Source: Clostridium sp. CAG:567 (lineage in GTDB: Bacteria; Bacillota; Clostridia; TANB77; CAG-508). Taken from it: DNA of 25,803 bases. Position numbers and translations under genes: made by a program. Every line of letters begins with the position of its first letter. Position 1 is the first letter of the stretch. Below the pieces are notes generated by a model. It was not told the DNA's origin. It was given only the letters and a program-made list of their open reading frames with translations, and did not search any database. Of the stretch, positions 23,900 to 25,803 are shown piece after piece. Where the stretch lies: assembly GCA_000437855.1 (NCBI GenBank), contig FR902185.1, positions 17,362 to 43,164 of the forward strand, given 5' to 3'.

Positions 23900-25729
23900 T
23901 TATCCTTCCACAAAATATTGTTTATACCAAATCAAGAAGCAATATATTGTATAAACTTTTCTATGTGTCATTGCTTTTCCTTCATAATAGTCATTTAAAA
24001 GTTTAACTATTTTATCTGTATCAAAGAATTTTGCTGCATATTCACTTTCAAAAGTTTCTTTTACTTTATTATACCATTTTTCTTCTTTTAGCCAATATTT
24101 GAATGGAACCATAAATCCTTTTTTCTCTCTTTGTGCCCATTCTTTTGGAACTATTTTAGCTGCTGCTTTTCTTAGTGCATATTTTGTTGTGTCTTTTCCA
24201 ACTATTTTATATTCTCTTGGTAGTTTAGAAGCGGTATCAAATACAACTCTATCTAATATAGGAACTCTTAATTCAAGTGATGCTGACATAGTCATTTTAT
24301 CTGCTTTTAATAAAATATCATTTGGTAACCATAAATGCATGTCTAAGTATTGCATTTTTATTAAGTCATTTTGATCTTTTACTTTTGCAAATATTGGAGC
24401 TGTAACATCTTTAAAACTAATATTTGTTTTGTATTCTGGTTTTAACACATCATTTGCTTGTTCATCATCAAATATAAATGCTTGTCCAATGTAATTGTCT
24501 TCAATTGGTGTTCCTTCTGAAATTAAGAAGTTCTTTCCTTTTATGTTTGGTAATTTCTCAGCAAACTTTTTCATTTTTGCTCTAAATGAAAGTGGAAGTT
24601 TTTCATAAGCATTATAGAATTTTGTTCTATGATATGTTTGGTAACCTCCAAATAATTCATCTGCTCCTTCACCAGATAAAACTACTTTTACATCTTTTGC
24701 AGCTAATCTTGATAAATGATATAAAGGAACTGCTGAAAGATTTGCATGTGGTTCATCAGAATAATATTGCACATCTTCTAATGAATCAAAAAATTCTTCA
24801 TCAGATATAATTTTGCTTGTATTTTTTATCTCTAAAATTTTTGATAAATCTTTAGCATAAACTGTTTCGTCAAAATTATCATAATTAAATCCTACTGTAT
24901 ATGTTTTGTCTGGTTTTGCATAAGATACAACATAACTTGAATCCACACCAGAAGATAAAAATGATCCTACCTCAACATCTGCTATTCTATGATAATCTAT
25001 TGAGCTTGTTATTGTTTCATGTATACTATTTACAGTTTCTTCAAAGTTTTTCTTTTCTTCTATAAAGTTAAATGTATTGTATTCTGTTACTTCTAATTTG
25101 CCATCTTTATAAGTAAATTGATGACCTGGCTTTAGCCTATATACTCCTTTGAAAAATGTTTCGTCTAATGCAGAGTATTGGAAAGTCAAATATGTTTTTA
25201 AAGCCTCTTCATTTAATTCCTTTTTAAATTTTGGATGTGGTAAAAAGCTCTTTATTTCTGAGCCAAATATAAACATACCATCTCTGTTGTAATAATAAAA
25301 TGGTTTTATTCCAAAATTGTCTCTTGCACCAAAAAGAACTTTGTTTTTAATATCCCATATTACAAATGCAAACATTCCTCTAAGTTTTTTAGTAATTTCT
25401 TGTCCATATTCTTCATATCCATGAAGAATAGTTTCTGTATCAGAATTATTGGCAAAAACATGGCCTTTTGCCATTAAGTCTTCTTTTAATTCTTGATAAT
25501 TATATATTTCTCCATTAAATAAAATAACCATTGAGCTATCTTCATTAAACATTGGTTGATGTCCATTACTTAGGTCTATTATACTTAATCTTCTAAATGC
25601 TAGAGAGATTTTATCATCTTCATAAAATCCTTCATCATCTGGTCCTCTATGTTTTATAGTATCTGACATACTTTTTATTATTTTTCTATCTTTTTCTCCA
25701 TCTTCAACATATCCTACAAATCCACACAT
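23900..25729 (-). CDS. asnB: Asparagine synthase (glutamine-hydrolysing)
   Basis: AsnB makes asparagine from aspartate, ATP and glutamine. The N-terminal nucleophile glutaminase domain starts with catalytic C2 (MCGFVGYVEDG), with FRRLSIIDLS and FNGEIYNY (71-78). The synthetase domain has the PP-loop SSGVDSS (259-265), GFNYDNFDE, and LSGEGADELFGGY. At 609 aa it is of the longer Bacillus AsnB/AsnO-like size. ATG at 25727-25729 follows GAGGAG and a consensus promoter (25756-25784). It is followed at six bases by mfd, so it heads an asnB-mfd-TrmH-family transcript, an odd metabolic and repair pairing. Confidence 0.96.
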   Translation of the reverse strand: MCGFVGYVEDGEKDRKIIKSMSDTIKHRGPDDEGFYEDDKISLAFRRLSIIDLSNGHQPMFNEDSSMVILFNGEIYNYQELKEDLMAKGHVFANNSDTETILHGYEEYGQEITKKLRGMFAFVIWDIKNKVLFGARDNFGIKPFYYYNRDGMFIFGSEIKSFLPHPKFKKELNEEALKTYLTFQYSALDETFFKGVYRLKPGHQFTYKDGKLEVTEYNTFNFIEEKKNFEETVNSIHETITSSIDYHRIADVEVGSFLSSGVDSSYVVSYAKPDKTYTVGFNYDNFDETVYAKDLSKILEIKNTSKIISDEEFFDSLEDVQYYSDEPHANLSAVPLYHLSRLAAKDVKVVLSGEGADELFGGYQTYHRTKFYNAYEKLPLSFRAKMKKFAEKLPNIKGKNFLISEGTPIEDNYIGQAFIFDDEQANDVLKPEYKTNISFKDVTAPIFAKVKDQNDLIKMQYLDMHLWLPNDILLKADKMTMSASLELRVPILDRVVFDTASKLPREYKIVGKDTTKYALRKAAAKIVPKEWAQREKKGFMVPFKYWLKEEKWYNKVKETFESEYAAKFFDTDKIVKLLNDYYEGKAMTHRKVYTIYCFLIWYKQYFVEG

Positions 25730-25755
25730 ATTTTATCTCCTCTTTTCCTTTTTGT

Positions 25756-25784
25756 AGTATACACAAAAATGCCATTATTTGCAA
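25756..25784 (-). promoter_or_regulatory. Promoter of the asnB-mfd-methyltransferase unit
   Basis: On the minus strand, TTGCAA (25784-25779), 17 bases, then TATACT (25761-25756), about 25 bases before the start codon. No other good promoter is seen before mfd, which supports a shared transcript. Confidence 0.7.
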
Positions 25785-25803
25785 GATATATTTATGATTT
25801 TTG

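Overview
This is a low-G+C window (mostly well under 30% by eye) of housekeeping and spore-former genes. It carries a stage II sporulation gene (spoIIM) beside an endonuclease Q/YqxK-like gene and xerD, an arrangement recalled from Bacillus. Together with short intergenic gaps, strong purine Shine-Dalgarno sites and A/T-rich codons, this points to an endospore-forming-lineage Firmicute, most likely an uncultured Clostridia genome. Most genes are on the minus strand; only rqcH (partial), rnhA and asnS read plus.

Left part (1-5000): the 3' end of rqcH (1-561, +). Next is a small self-contained minus-strand cassette (about 571-985) with a 91-aa gene of clearly higher G+C than its surroundings, its own consensus promoter, a perfect 20-bp palindrome over the -10 and two 3' hairpins. 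Then come a small hypothetical gene, ligA and pgsA (one likely transcript, pgsA first), and xerD with its own promoter and terminator.

Middle part (5000-14800): spoIIM broken by a single-base frameshift; a PHP-domain endonuclease Q-type protein; two translationally coupled genes, one of which looks like an HD/HD-GYP fold that has lost its metal ligands; coaE and tmcAL (coupled); divergent rnhA; a CmpB-type membrane protein ending in tandem 11-residue amphipathic repeats; uvrB; and divergent asnS. Clear hairpin terminators separate most units.

Right part (14800-25803): an ABC exporter pair (LolD/MacB-type ATPase and a large coiled-coil FtsX-type permease) whose permease reading frame is broken by one base. 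Upstream is a mobile region: a REP-associated tyrosine transposase (RAYT/Y1 type) between identical 40-bp direct repeats, a third inverted copy of the repeat, and a striking 100-bp-arm inverted repeat (18595-18831). That inverted repeat duplicates the ABC operon's upstream region and has replaced the transposase's last codons. Beyond it lie a TrmH/SpoU rRNA methyltransferase, mfd and asnB, tightly packed and probably one operon from a consensus promoter at 25756-25784.

Functional themes are DNA repair and replication (ligA, uvrB, mfd, endonuclease Q-like, rnhA, xerD), translation quality and RNA modification (rqcH, tmcAL, TrmH family, asnS), asparagine supply and use (asnB, asnS), lipid and cofactor synthesis (pgsA, coaE) and sporulation (spoIIM). 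I found no tRNA, rRNA, CRISPR array or convincing riboswitch. The parts most worth a second look are the transposase/inverted-repeat region, the G+C-rich cassette at 571-985, the metal-ligand-less HD-like protein, and the two single-base frameshifts.
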